From UBA1163 sp049513055 (GTDB lineage: Bacteria; Desulfobacterota; BSN033; UBA1163): a stretch of 64,000 nucleotides of DNA. Under the pieces are notes generated by a model, which was given only the letters and a program-made list of their open reading frames with translations, was not told the origin of the DNA and ran no database searches. Below are positions 24,815 through 33,168 of the stretch, piece by piece. The stretch is taken from contig JBEKWN010000001.1 in assembly GCA_049513055.1 (NCBI GenBank), positions 37,641 to 101,640 of the forward strand, in the 5' to 3' direction. A program made the position numbers and the translations under genes. The number at the start of each line of letters is the position of its first letter. Positions within the stretch are counted from its first letter, which is position 1.

Positions 24815-27019
24815 TCATAAAAATATCTTCAAATTAGCACTGAAACCGTTCGAATCCGATTTTTCCAATTTAGACGAAGTATGGATATACTGATAAGACA
24901 GGTCTAAGAAGGAACGGCTCGTTATATTCCATCTCACGCTTGGGGTTATCAGTCTGTTCTTCTGGTTATTTTCGGACAATATGCTCTCATTATAGGAAAA
25001 ATTAAATTGAAGCGTCCCTTCCGGAAAAGGTGACCAGTTGAGCCCGTAATTCTGGGTCGTCTGAATCTTCTGACCTTTTTGCGCTAATATTTCCCATGAG
25101 GTAAAGATATATAACGTTTCAAAAGGACGGTAGGCTACACTCAAGTCTCCCCTCCTTGCAGAAGTAGAAGTAGACGGCAGACCGCCACCAGATTGGTTTG
25201 TCGTTGTATCAGAGTAAATCAGAGTTATTGTCGTGGTTCTGTGGGGAACGATATTTGCGCCGAAATTGATGACGGTGTTGTTCTGCTTTTGACCTGTCTC
25301 TAAGGTCGAAAAATTGTACCCCCCACCGAGATTAATATCGATCCCTTTGTACAATGTTGCATTGTTTTGCAGAAAGATTGAATTATTCTTTGTTGATTTC
25401 CCACCAATCTCTTCTATGCGTCCACTATAGATGAGATTGTGCCGAAGGGTTGTCAACGGAGTGGCAACGATTGAGGCATTGTATACGTAGGCCCACCTTT
25501 TCTTCCCCTCTTCAGTGCCATCTTCTCTTGCTACTCTCGCGCTCCCTGAAAAGATGGGATTAAACCTGTGATTCACTGACAACCCGTTCGAAACAGTGTA
25601 CGTGGTCTGACCAAGGTCTGTTTTGTCGAGGAAATAAGAGAACTCATAAAAAAGCGTGGGGATATCCAAAATCCTTGTTCTTGAATCGATGTTAAGAATA
25701 TGGGTAAGTTTCGTGGTTCTGCCTTTCACCTGTTCCGCAGGCTTCTTTATAAATGCCTGCAACTCTGTGATGAAAATGTTTGGAAAACTTATTGCCCCGC
25801 TGACAAAATTTTGAAGGGGGAGGGTCACCACCTTTATATATCTTGTCGTTACTGGATTTATGAAGTTGATTTCAAAACGGTTTTGGAATTGTCCGGGAGA
25901 AACAGTAACGCCTAAAACTTGCGTCCAATTCAGGTTATCTGAACTTGTCCATACTTGGATATTTGAAAAAAAGAAGGTTAAAATGTTCGTTGCTGCAGAA
26001 AGGTCCCTATCAACCCACAGGAAGAGGCTGTTTACCTGTGTTGAAACCAAAAAATCGAGGCCTACCTGCCTTAGGCTCGTCGTATCTCCACCAAGAGGAG
26101 GAAGTCCAATATTGATGCCGGCGCTTGTAGTGGTATTCCCGTCAATGAGAGCTGGATTGGAATCAAGTGTTATGGGACTAGCCGTAATATTAATAATAGA
26201 AAGCCCTGCAAAAGGAGAAATTTGGGAGCTTACCGTTCCTCCTTTGCCTGTTGCAGTGGTATTGGTTTCTTCATAAGTGATGTTGTAACTCCCGTTAAAA
26301 GAAACCCGGTTGTTAAAAAACATATCCGAGTAAGTAATTCTTCCGGTGTTCAGGTAATCTTTCGTGTCCACTCCGTTCAATTTGTCTTTTGTATCGGTAT
26401 ACGTACCTTGATATCTGACATCGAGGTTCTTATACGTATATCTGGCGCTCAATAAACCATAGTCAGTGGTGGTATCCTGAATACTATGTTTTTCATCAAA
26501 GAGATTAGTTCGGGTAAGCCGCACATCGATGACCGGAAGTCCCTCGGGCCTCCAGCCTAAAATGACATTGTAGTCCTCATTCACAGTAGTAACACCGGGG
26601 GAACCTGAAGTTTTCACTGTTTCCTGCCTTCTGTCATAACCGATTCCAGCCGTATAGAGGGGGGTGTTGAGCGTAAGGTTGATATAGGGACGCAGGTCGG
26701 TCGTATCCGATTTCGTTCTCATTCCATCAGTTTTGTCCCAGGAAATATTCTTTTCAACAACGACGCCAGCATCCAATCTCAAATTAGGAAAGATGTTTGT
26801 GTTTACCGTAAGGGTCACTCGAGGATTGAAATTATTCGTTACTGTTTTGGTAGTCACCCCCGTCGCATCTGTTGTCTTCGTAGATAAAAAATTATAGTTT
26901 AACTCTAAGAGGCCGCTTACGCCTTGAAGGAGTCCCTGTGCACTCGCCATGCCCGGTAACAACACCAAGACCAGCAAGATAAGCATGGCGCATAGCGCAG
27001 AGCGTAGATCGTATTTCAT
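24815..27019 (-). CDS. Outer-membrane beta-barrel with discoidin-like insert
   Basis: 734-residue protein with a signal peptide ending at about residue 27 (PGMASA) and long amphipathic strands with alternating residues typical of outer-membrane barrels. The chain ends in Phe-Leu after SANLKIF, close to the terminal aromatic signature. Residues about 275-425 differ: SLRQVGLDFLV, IQVWTSSDNLNWTQVLG and TRYIKVVTLPL are the pattern of an F5/8 type C (discoidin) carbohydrate-binding domain, here placed in an extracellular loop or between two half-barrels. In this locus it is the natural candidate for the porin through which cytochromes or the filament cross the outer membrane. Part of the signal peptide (residues 5-13) is encoded by the GCGCTATGC-type repeat. 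Confidence 0.75.
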   Translation of the reverse strand: MKYDLRSALCAMLILLVLVLLPGMASAQGLLQGVSGLLELNYNFLSTKTTDATGVTTKTVTNNFNPRVTLTVNTNIFPNLRLDAGVVVEKNISWDKTDGMRTKSDTTDLRPYINLTLNTPLYTAGIGYDRRQETVKTSGSPGVTTVNEDYNVILGWRPEGLPVIDVRLTRTNLFDEKHSIQDTTTDYGLLSARYTYKNLDVRYQGTYTDTKDKLNGVDTKDYLNTGRITYSDMFFNNRVSFNGSYNITYEETNTTATGKGGTVSSQISPFAGLSIINITASPITLDSNPALIDGNTTTSAGINIGLPPLGGDTTSLRQVGLDFLVSTQVNSLFLWVDRDLSAATNILTFFFSNIQVWTSSDNLNWTQVLGVTVSPGQFQNRFEINFINPVTTRYIKVVTLPLQNFVSGAISFPNIFITELQAFIKKPAEQVKGRTTKLTHILNIDSRTRILDIPTLFYEFSYFLDKTDLGQTTYTVSNGLSVNHRFNPIFSGSARVAREDGTEEGKKRWAYVYNASIVATPLTTLRHNLIYSGRIEEIGGKSTKNNSIFLQNNATLYKGIDINLGGGYNFSTLETGQKQNNTVINFGANIVPHRTTTITLIYSDTTTNQSGGGLPSTSTSARRGDLSVAYRPFETLYIFTSWEILAQKGQKIQTTQNYGLNWSPFPEGTLQFNFSYNESILSENNQKNRLITPSVRWNITSRSFLDLSYQYIHTSSKLEKSDSNGFSANLKIFL
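26983..27007. repeat. GCGCTATGC-family repeat copy, inside a signal-peptide coding sequence
   Basis: On the minus strand CTACGCTCTGCGCTATGCGC encodes residues LRSALCA of the outer-membrane barrel protein. Confidence 0.65.
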
Positions 27020-27125
27020 CCAGAAAGCCCTTATAGCTATGTGACTTGGTAGAAAAAGTGGAATAGGATGCTTCGGATTGAACGCCTAACCAAATTTAAC
27101 CGCTTTGAGTTATTCAAATTTTTCT

Positions 27126-27159
27126 CACGCTATGCGCTAAGCGCTCTGCGCTATGCGTG
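27126..27159. repeat. GCGCTATGC-family repeat copy
   Basis: CACGCTATGCGCTAAGCGCT and following bases; it directly abuts the stop codon of the propeller lipoprotein. Confidence 0.65.
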
Positions 27160-28578
27160 TTACCGTTCTCCCATCATCGTCACCCAGTACGGGCTCTCCC
27201 CCACATCGACGATGAAAACCATCTTTTTACTGATAAGATTGGAACCCATTAAAGTTTTCATTCCAGGATTTATCATGACAAGGTTATTCTCTTGGCCATC
27301 GATGGTCATATAGCTTATGCCTCCACCCGTATTGATAAAATCCACAGGGACGAATGAAAAAGGGTTATACGCCTCCACCACCGTATCGTTTTTTCTCCCG
27401 AGATAGACGAGATCCGTGTTCGTTTCGACCTTTATAGACTCCATCCCCATCCTTACTTGAAACCTTCTTGCCACCGAGAGAGAAAGAGGATCTATAGCAC
27501 TCACGTAAGAAGACCACTCATGAATGACATAAATTTTATCACCGTTTCTGTTAAACTGACCTCTCAAAGGACTTGGATCTGTCCCTATGGTAGCCAAAAG
27601 CATTTTGTTCGGAATATCGATAACAGAGACAGTGCTGGCCATGGTATTGAAGACATAAGCTCTCCTCCCTGTAGAATCTATCAAGACCGAATTCGGCCCG
27701 TTTCCAACCTTGAGTCTGTTCACCTCTATTAGAGAACTGGTATCGATGAAACTCACGGTATTCGACCCTGGATTCACGGTAAGAAGAAGTCTGTTATCAG
27801 GGGTAAGGGCAAGCTCCTGAGGATGATCTCCGGTATTCAGGCGAATCCTGTCGATAACGTCTTCTGCAACCACGTCCACAATAGCAATTGCGTCATCTCC
27901 TGAGAGTGCCACATAGCCTCTCCTCAATTTTTGGTCGAGGGCCATTCCCATGGGTTTTCTCCCGGTTGCGATGATGGCCACGGCGAGCCCCGCCTGTTTG
28001 TCAAAAACTGTGATATTGCTGGAACCGGGGTTAGTAACGTATCCTGCAAGATTTGAAAGAGGCTTGCCAGGAATAGACATGGAGAATACAGGACTGAAGC
28101 TGAAGCCACCTTTTATTGATTCAGGATATTTAAACCTCGCTGAAATAAGGTACGCCTTCTTTCTTGCCACATTAAATGAAAAGTCAATTTTTACCGGCTC
28201 TTCAGGAGATCGAAGGGTAGCTTCTCCCTCTTCCACTTTTAAGACAGCACTTTGAACCAGAAATGAAAGTCCACTATATGAGCCTTGAGGCAGCCTGCCT
28301 GAAGCAAGAAGTCGCTGCCTTTTCATATCAGGGCCTTTCAACTGGTGCAGGGAAACATCAAGCGCGAATTCCCGACCATCGCTGCTTACGGCAAAAACTT
28401 TCTCAAGGGTGAATCTGAGCCTGTCTGCCTCTTGAGGGAGAGGTTGGATATAAAGGTAGATTTCTCCTTCTTCTTCAAGGGGTGGCCTCACTGTTGAGAT
28501 TGCTGCTTGGCAACCCACGATTACGAAAAGAACGCAGAGGGCATAGAGTATAGCGCATAGCGTTTTCTTAAAGGTCAT
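27160..28578 (-). CDS. YVTN-type beta-propeller lipoprotein with DUF4382-like domain
   Basis: 472-residue predicted lipoprotein (lipobox VGC, Cys 23). Residues about 35-170 resemble a DUF4382 domain (EIYLYIQPLPQEADRLRFTL, then LLASGRLPQGSYSGL). From about 175 the chain is a seven-blade-like YVTN/YncE propeller with repeats such as NTVSFIDTSSL, RRAYVFNTMASTVSVIDIP and TGRKPMGMALDQ. It may sit on the cell surface and bind or cap partner proteins. Residues 5-16, including most of the hydrophobic signal core, are encoded by the dispersed GCGCTATGC repeat. GGAGGTG lies eight bases before the ATG. Confidence 0.78.
   Translation of the reverse strand: MTFKKTLCAILYALCVLFVIVGCQAAISTVRPPLEEEGEIYLYIQPLPQEADRLRFTLEKVFAVSSDGREFALDVSLHQLKGPDMKRQRLLASGRLPQGSYSGLSFLVQSAVLKVEEGEATLRSPEEPVKIDFSFNVARKKAYLISARFKYPESIKGGFSFSPVFSMSIPGKPLSNLAGYVTNPGSSNITVFDKQAGLAVAIIATGRKPMGMALDQKLRRGYVALSGDDAIAIVDVVAEDVIDRIRLNTGDHPQELALTPDNRLLLTVNPGSNTVSFIDTSSLIEVNRLKVGNGPNSVLIDSTGRRAYVFNTMASTVSVIDIPNKMLLATIGTDPSPLRGQFNRNGDKIYVIHEWSSYVSAIDPLSLSVARRFQVRMGMESIKVETNTDLVYLGRKNDTVVEAYNPFSFVPVDFINTGGGISYMTIDGQENNLVMINPGMKTLMGSNLISKKMVFIVDVGESPYWVTMMGER
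28531..28564. repeat. GCGCTATGC-family repeat copy, inside a signal-peptide coding sequence
   Basis: On the minus strand AACGCTATGCGCTATACTCT and following bases encode TLCAILYALCV, the hydrophobic core of the lipoprotein signal peptide. Confidence 0.7.
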
Positions 28579-28689
28579 TTTACAGCACCTCCATCTGTTG
28601 ATAAACTCCCTTTGGTGGAACCAGCCAGATTTTGCGAGAAACCGAACCCTAAGACTATTAAATCTTATAACTCTTCCAAATTCAACTAC

Positions 28690-28724
28690 AAAAAAAGAGG
28701 GCTGACATTTTTGCCAGCCCTCTT
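28690..28724 (-). terminator. Rho-independent terminator after the OmcS-like gene
   Basis: A 10-bp stem (AAGAGGGCTG / CAGCCCTCTT) with a 10-base loop, followed by seven T on the minus strand, 45 bases after the cytochrome stop. It would separate abundant OmcS-type transcript from the downstream genes. Confidence 0.88.
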
Positions 28725-28768
28725 GGCATTCTACGTCGAGACAGGATATCTCGACATTTCAGCACGCA

Positions 28769-30091
28769 TTAGTCTTTTACGTGGCACTTGTTGCAGAGAG
28801 ACCTCTGAAATGTCGCGTACATGCTCGGAGGCCTACCATACATTGCCGCCGGATACTCGGTTTTATTATATATGCTAGTTGCAGTAGCTGAGACAGGATA
28901 GGCACTACTTTCGGTAATAAATTCAAAGTCGTTGTCCCATCTGGTCATGTGGTCAAATCCGGTTGCATGCGCCCTGTGGCAGGAGAGGCACATCACGTTT
29001 TCAGATCCTCCATTTGGTCCCCCTATCACTGAGCCATCGCTCACTGCGTGCTTAGCGAGAGCTACCCGGTCCGAAGTATGCTCCTCATAAGGCACCATTG
29101 AGGTGTATGAGTTAGCTGACGTACCGCTCAGGTCGCCCGACTTTACATACATGTTGTAGTTAGTGTATGCATCCACTATACTACCCTTCAACACGGCGGC
29201 GTTACTTGCCGGGTGAATCAAATTTGAACTTAAGCTATCGTTGTGAATTGCTGTATGGCAATTCGTACACCATTCTGACATGCCCTGACCATAAGCAACC
29301 CTGGTATCAGTGGAGGTCTCTTGCCTGTTGTACGAGCTGGGCGCCACAGCAAAAGGCGGATCGTAATTAAAGGCAGGACCACCAGCATAAGACTTCGGCA
29401 AATAGCTTTTACCACCCAGCAGTCGGTATACACCCACGGTATCTGTTCCGGTTGGTATAGCGCCAGTAGAACCGGACCCTATAATAGGACCGGGAGTCGA
29501 TCCTGCTCCGCCCCGGTATACGAGCGTACCACTGGCGTTTATTCTGGCGGATGGATGCGGATCGTGACAACTGATGCAGCTAAGGTTGTTTGCTGAGTAA
29601 GTACCGCCAGGGGCGGTGTGTAGCGTACTATCTGGTAATGCCAACCCCGAAAAATCTGTGGCGACAACGTTATGGCCGTGTCTCTCGCCGAGAACTGCTG
29701 CCGTATGCATATCACTCGTAGCGGTGTAAGTAAATGTCAGCCAAGCGAAGTCTCCACCCGGAGTATAGTTAGCAGGAACCTGTGTCCCTTGTTTGGCGTC
29801 GCTGGTAAACACGTGGTAGCTGCTAGCACTGGCCGCCTTGCTTGCGTGGCAGAACAGACAGGTGGAACTCTGGTCAGTTCCTATGAGAAGGGACTGATTA
29901 CCCGTGTATTGAGCAGCCTTCCCACTTAACCCTTTCTGTGCAGCCTTTACACCTCCAACGGAGTTGTGCATGGTATGGCATCCATCGCATGTTGCAACGC
30001 CGCCTTCATGGAAGGCATATGCCATTCCGCTTAAACCAATAGTTACCAGGGCTGCAGCCATGATAACCAAACTTAACTTCACTGCTTTCAT
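28769..30091 (-). CDS. omcS: OmcS-type hexahaem nanowire cytochrome
   Basis: 440-residue secreted cytochrome with a signal peptide cut at AYA-FHEGG (residue 26/27) and exactly six CXXCH motifs at 35-39, 78-82, 172-176, 275-279, 368-372 and 433-437. It follows the Geobacter OmcS sequence as I remember it through its whole length: GGVATCDGCHTMHNS, NYTPGGDFAW, GERHGHNVVA, TAPGGTYSANNLSCISCHDPH, RVAYGQGMSEWCTNCHT-IHN, CLSCHRAHATGFDHMTR and the end CNKCHVKD. OmcS subunits polymerise into extracellular filaments with stacked bis-His haems that conduct electrons to minerals or partner cells. The gene has AGGAGG before the ATG, lies downstream of an NHL gene and a sigma-54 promoter, and ends in a strong terminator. 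Confidence 0.93.
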   Translation of the reverse strand: MKAVKLSLVIMAAALVTIGLSGMAYAFHEGGVATCDGCHTMHNSVGGVKAAQKGLSGKAAQYTGNQSLLIGTDQSSTCLFCHASKAASASSYHVFTSDAKQGTQVPANYTPGGDFAWLTFTYTATSDMHTAAVLGERHGHNVVATDFSGLALPDSTLHTAPGGTYSANNLSCISCHDPHPSARINASGTLVYRGGAGSTPGPIIGSGSTGAIPTGTDTVGVYRLLGGKSYLPKSYAGGPAFNYDPPFAVAPSSYNRQETSTDTRVAYGQGMSEWCTNCHTAIHNDSLSSNLIHPASNAAVLKGSIVDAYTNYNMYVKSGDLSGTSANSYTSMVPYEEHTSDRVALAKHAVSDGSVIGGPNGGSENVMCLSCHRAHATGFDHMTRWDNDFEFITESSAYPVSATATSIYNKTEYPAAMYGRPPSMYATFQRSLCNKCHVKD

Positions 30092-30245
30092 TTCATCCTC
30101 CTAATTAGTTTTTTGATTTTTTGTTTTTACTTTCTTTACGTTACCTTTTACTGCTTACTTATAACTATTCTTGATTGCCCTTCAACCACCTCCTCCACCA
30201 TTTTCTATTTTCCCCCGCATAACAACCCCCCTATTAATCCAACTA

Positions 30246-30297
30246 CGCAAAACGCATAGGGCATAGCGCAGAGCGCAGAGCGCAGAGCGCCTAGCCC
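30246..30297. repeat. GCGCTATGC-family repeat copy, longest uninterrupted
   Basis: Contains three consecutive GCGCAGA units in the leader between the NHL gene and the OmcS-like gene. It is transcribed as part of the mRNA. Confidence 0.7.
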
Positions 30298-30313
30298 TTT
30301 TTATAAAAAGGAA

Positions 30314-31285
30314 TCAGTCGTACTTCACCTGGAAAACGCTGACTCCTCTCCTTGCACTCTGGCTCACGTAAATCCTTCCCATATTATCTACGGTTAATTC
30401 CATGGGTGCGATCAAATTACCGGGCCCATATCCGCGGTAGCCAAATTCTTTTAGGAACTTGAAATCCTTATCAAAGACCATGACCACGCTTCTTAATGTG
30501 TCAGTCAGATACAAATATCCTTTATCATCAGATGCAATGCCTCCAACGATATTAAATTTCCCCGGAGCGCTTCCCCTTTGGCCAAAAGATACTATTTTGC
30601 GATCAGGGGAGAGTTTGAAAGCTTGAAAAATCGTAGGAATAGTAAAAAAGATATTTCCTTCCTTATCCACATTGAAGCCTACGATGCCCGTATCGGCCCT
30701 TTTCTTTTCATCAAAATGGAGAAGAGCAGCCAGGTCGTAGCCATCCAGATAAGCACCGCTCATATCGGTCACTGCAACCCTCATCTGACCTTTGTCGATC
30801 AGATAGAGGCGACCTTCTCTATAAATGATGCTGCTTGGCGAGATCCTGGAGAAATCGGAAGGAAGATTTTGTGGTTCGAATCTCGATATAACCTCTCCCC
30901 TGTAATTGCAGCGGATAATCGAATAACTTTTTCCTTTTACATCATGTTTGTAAGAGAGCAGAAGAATGTTTCCATCCTTATCAACGGCGAGGTGAGCTAT
31001 ATTAATATTTCCAAGGTCGCTGTCCTCGCCGAAATTGTAAATTTCCATTCCATTTTCATTAAATATCCTCACAGACCGGTCCGACCCGTCGCACACATAC
31101 ACCTCGTTCGTTTCCTTATCAAGAGCAAGTTCTACCCAGCTGTAAGGTATTGCACCCGTAAAGCTTGAGAGGTTGTAAAGATATGATGCCTTTACGGGTT
31201 GTCCCTCTACAATTCCGGAAGAAAGAACCAAAAAAGCAATTGCGATTAGGATCAATAACTGTTTTGCCGGGTATCTCATATTCAT
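30314..31285 (-). CDS. Exported NHL-repeat beta-propeller protein beside OmcS
   Basis: 323-residue NHL propeller with signal peptide (MRYPAKQLLILIAIAFLVLS, then SGIVEG). Blades include NEVYVCDGSDRSVRIFNENG, GYLYLTDTLRSVVMVFDKD and GRIYVSQSARRGVSVFQ. It is the first gene after the sigma-54 promoter at 31308-31322 and precedes the OmcS-like gene by 222 bases. The ATG at 31285 or the one two codons later (31279) could be used; the predicted leader is very short. Related genes flank omcS in Geobacter, so a role in filament assembly, anchoring or protection is inferred. Confidence 0.82.
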   Translation of the reverse strand: MNMRYPAKQLLILIAIAFLVLSSGIVEGQPVKASYLYNLSSFTGAIPYSWVELALDKETNEVYVCDGSDRSVRIFNENGMEIYNFGEDSDLGNINIAHLAVDKDGNILLLSYKHDVKGKSYSIIRCNYRGEVISRFEPQNLPSDFSRISPSSIIYREGRLYLIDKGQMRVAVTDMSGAYLDGYDLAALLHFDEKKRADTGIVGFNVDKEGNIFFTIPTIFQAFKLSPDRKIVSFGQRGSAPGKFNIVGGIASDDKGYLYLTDTLRSVVMVFDKDFKFLKEFGYRGYGPGNLIAPMELTVDNMGRIYVSQSARRGVSVFQVKYD

Positions 31286-31307
31286 AACTCTTTGCTATTT
31301 CTATAGA

Positions 31308-31322
31308 GCAAGCCCCATGCCA
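31308..31322 (-). promoter_or_regulatory. Sigma-54 promoter of the OmcS locus
   Basis: Minus-strand TGGCATG-GGGC-TTGC: the GG and GC dinucleotides are exactly ten bases apart, as the -24/-12 consensus TGGCACG-N4-TTGC requires. The start of transcription would be near 31296, just before the NHL gene. Confidence 0.75.
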
Positions 31323-31477
31323 AAACTCTTCGAATCGTTGCCGCAAAAACCTTTTAAAAATAGAAGAGAAAAGCTTTTAAATTCAATATATTAGATGAGG
31401 CAAAAAAAGGGGTACGAAGCTATTGATTTGTAGTCCATGTGAAAGTAGGTGCTTATTAGCGTAATATCCCGCACCTC

Positions 31478-31493
31478 TGTGGATTCTCCCACA
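31478..31493. promoter_or_regulatory. Possible enhancer dyad for the sigma-54 regulator
   Basis: TGTGG and CCACA arms with six bases between them, about 180 bases upstream of the predicted start. Dyads at this distance commonly bind NtrC-family dimers. Evidence is the symmetry and position only. Confidence 0.35.
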
Positions 31494-31510
31494 ATGATAT
31501 TGTTAAAACC

Positions 31511-31540
31511 GCAAAGTGCAGAGCCCATGGGGCATAGCGA
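31511..31540. repeat. GCGCTATGC-family repeat copy
   Basis: GCAAAGTGCAGAGCCCATGG and following bases in the control region upstream of the OmcS locus. Confidence 0.55.
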
Positions 31541-31688
31541 AATTCTTAAAGCTAAGAGCGTGGAAGGAATTAGAATTCAATTAAGAATGTGGAGTTTTAG
31601 AGAAAAAACGAGATATGAATCTTAGCGAACGAGGGGATTGCGAGATATAGCTTTTGAGATTTTAGATTCTAAAGTTTTAAAGTTTGAA

Positions 31689-31718
31689 CTCTATGCTCTA
31701 TGCCCTATGCGCTATGAG
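31689..31718. repeat. GCGCTATGC-family repeat copy
   Basis: CTCTATGCTCTATGCCCTAT and following bases, ending eleven bases before the stop of the regulator gene. Confidence 0.6.
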
Positions 31719-31728
31719 GTTCTTGGGA

Positions 31729-33105
31729 TTACGATTCAAGAATAGCGAACTTCTGCATTCGGTACCGGAGGGCGTCCCGACTGATGTCTAAAAGTTTGGC
31801 GGCTTTGGTTTGATTGCCGTTGGTTATCTTAAGTGCCTGCCTCACCAGGGCTTCTTCTACTTTTTCCATCGAAATTCCTTCTGGTGGAATTCGAATGCCT
31901 TCGATCACTCCCCCCCGTTTCGATGCTTGGCCAAGAATCTCTATGGGCAGATGCTCCATGAGGAGAGTATCTTCTTCAATAAGGATCATTGCCCTTTCAA
32001 TCACATTTTTCAATTCTCGTACATTACCTGGCCAATTATAATTCCTGAGGAAGTCCTCTACTCCTTTTGAAATTTTTTTGACATTCTTATGGAATTCCTC
32101 GTTATATTTTTGCATGAAGTATTTCGTCAGGGGAAGAATATCACTCGGCCTCTCACGAAGGGGAGGAATTCTAATTGAGGCGACATTAATCCTGTAAAAA
32201 AGGTCTTCCCGGAATTTGCCTTCCTCCTTTAATTTAAGCAGATCCTTGTTGGTTGCCGTTACAATTCTTACATCCACTTGAATATCTTTTAACCCACCCA
32301 TTCTACGAAAAGTCTTTTGCTCTACCAATCTCAAGATTTTTCCTTGTAGGTTCAGGTTCATGTCCCCGATCTCATCCAAAAACAACGTCCCTCTATCTGC
32401 TATTTCAAGAAGTCCCTTTTTCACTTCTTTGGCATCAGTGAAGGCTCCCTTCTCGTGACCGCAAAGTTCATTCTCCAGCATCTGTTCCGGGAAGTTGGCA
32501 CAATTGACTGTAATAAAGGGCATATTCTGCCTTTTACTCCGCTCATGGGTGAGGTGAGCGATCACTTCTTTTCCTGTACCACTTTCCCCTTGAATCAGCA
32601 CTGTTGCCGTTTCACTTTGGGCAATCTTTTCAGAAATCTGAAGAACTCTTCCCATCTCCTGACTCACTGCGATAATGTTATCAAAACCATACCAATTTCT
32701 CTTTTCCCTTCTGAGATGTCTGACCTCCCTCTTGAGTTGCGAGGCTTCCAATGCCTTCTGGATGGATAAGTGAACCTTACTAAAGTCAAAAGGTTTGGTG
32801 ATATAGTCAAAGGCTCCTAATCTCATTGCTTTAACCACCTTCTCAACCTCGTCAAACGCGGTGATCATGATAGGAATAATACCCTCATCTATCTTAAGTG
32901 CTTTCTCAAGGACTTCATAGCCATCCATCCCGGGCAGTTTGATATCGAGAAGAGCTAAATCCGGTGCTCCCTCCTTCACTTTTTCCAGTGCCTCCTCACC
33001 CGTTTCCGCAAGGAGAACTTCGTAACCCTCCTTCTCCAAATTTTGTTGGAGGGTCCACCGGATCAAATATTCATCATCAACCACTAAGATTCTGGCTTCA
33101 GACAT
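31729..33105 (-). CDS. NtrC-family sigma-54-dependent response regulator
   Basis: 458-residue regulator with three domains. The receiver (1-120) has acidic residues in VVDDEY, phospho-Asp 54 and Lys 104. The AAA+ domain (about 140-375) has Walker A GESGTGKE (173-180), the sigma-54 contact loop GAFTDA (220-225), LFLDEIGDM, and FREDLFYRINVASIRIPPLRER. A Fis-type helix-turn-helix ends the chain (NQTKAAKLLDISRDALRYRM). It lies 63 bases after the histidine kinase gene and just upstream of the OmcS locus, whose promoter has the sigma-54 form, so it is the probable activator. The terminator or promoter between them and the locus is not obvious. Confidence 0.93.
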   Translation of the reverse strand: MSEARILVVDDEYLIRWTLQQNLEKEGYEVLLAETGEEALEKVKEGAPDLALLDIKLPGMDGYEVLEKALKIDEGIIPIMITAFDEVEKVVKAMRLGAFDYITKPFDFSKVHLSIQKALEASQLKREVRHLRREKRNWYGFDNIIAVSQEMGRVLQISEKIAQSETATVLIQGESGTGKEVIAHLTHERSKRQNMPFITVNCANFPEQMLENELCGHEKGAFTDAKEVKKGLLEIADRGTLFLDEIGDMNLNLQGKILRLVEQKTFRRMGGLKDIQVDVRIVTATNKDLLKLKEEGKFREDLFYRINVASIRIPPLRERPSDILPLTKYFMQKYNEEFHKNVKKISKGVEDFLRNYNWPGNVRELKNVIERAMILIEEDTLLMEHLPIEILGQASKRGGVIEGIRIPPEGISMEKVEEALVRQALKITNGNQTKAAKLLDISRDALRYRMQKFAILES

Positions 33106-33168
33106 TGTTTACACCAAAATCCGTGACCGTGTTGCGTGTCGCGTGCCCGGACACGGAAACGATTTTTA

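Larger units (their letters stand above)
31286..31728. other. Intergenic control region between the NtrC-type regulator and the OmcS locus
   Basis: 443 bases without a gene. From the locus outward it holds the sigma-54 promoter (31308-31322), A/T-rich sequence, a TGTGG-N6-CCACA dyad (31478-31493) at the distance of an enhancer site, and two GCGCTATGC-type repeat copies (31511-31540 and 31689-31718). The layout, with the regulator gene just upstream, is that of a sigma-54 activator acting on a neighbouring promoter. Confidence 0.55.

Noticed and set aside
30180..30240. GG-N10-GC pattern in a G-run upstream of the OmcS-like gene as a sigma-54 promoter
   Set aside because: Only the dinucleotides fit; the rest of both elements does not match. 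The site at 31308-31322 is much better.
30872..30882. GGTTCGAATCT as a tRNA T-loop
   Set aside because: It lies inside the NHL coding region and no acceptor stem or anticodon arm can be drawn around it.
19258..31718. GCGCTATGC repeats as a CRISPR array
   Set aside because: Units are short, degenerate and scattered, with no unique spacers of constant length and no cas genes.
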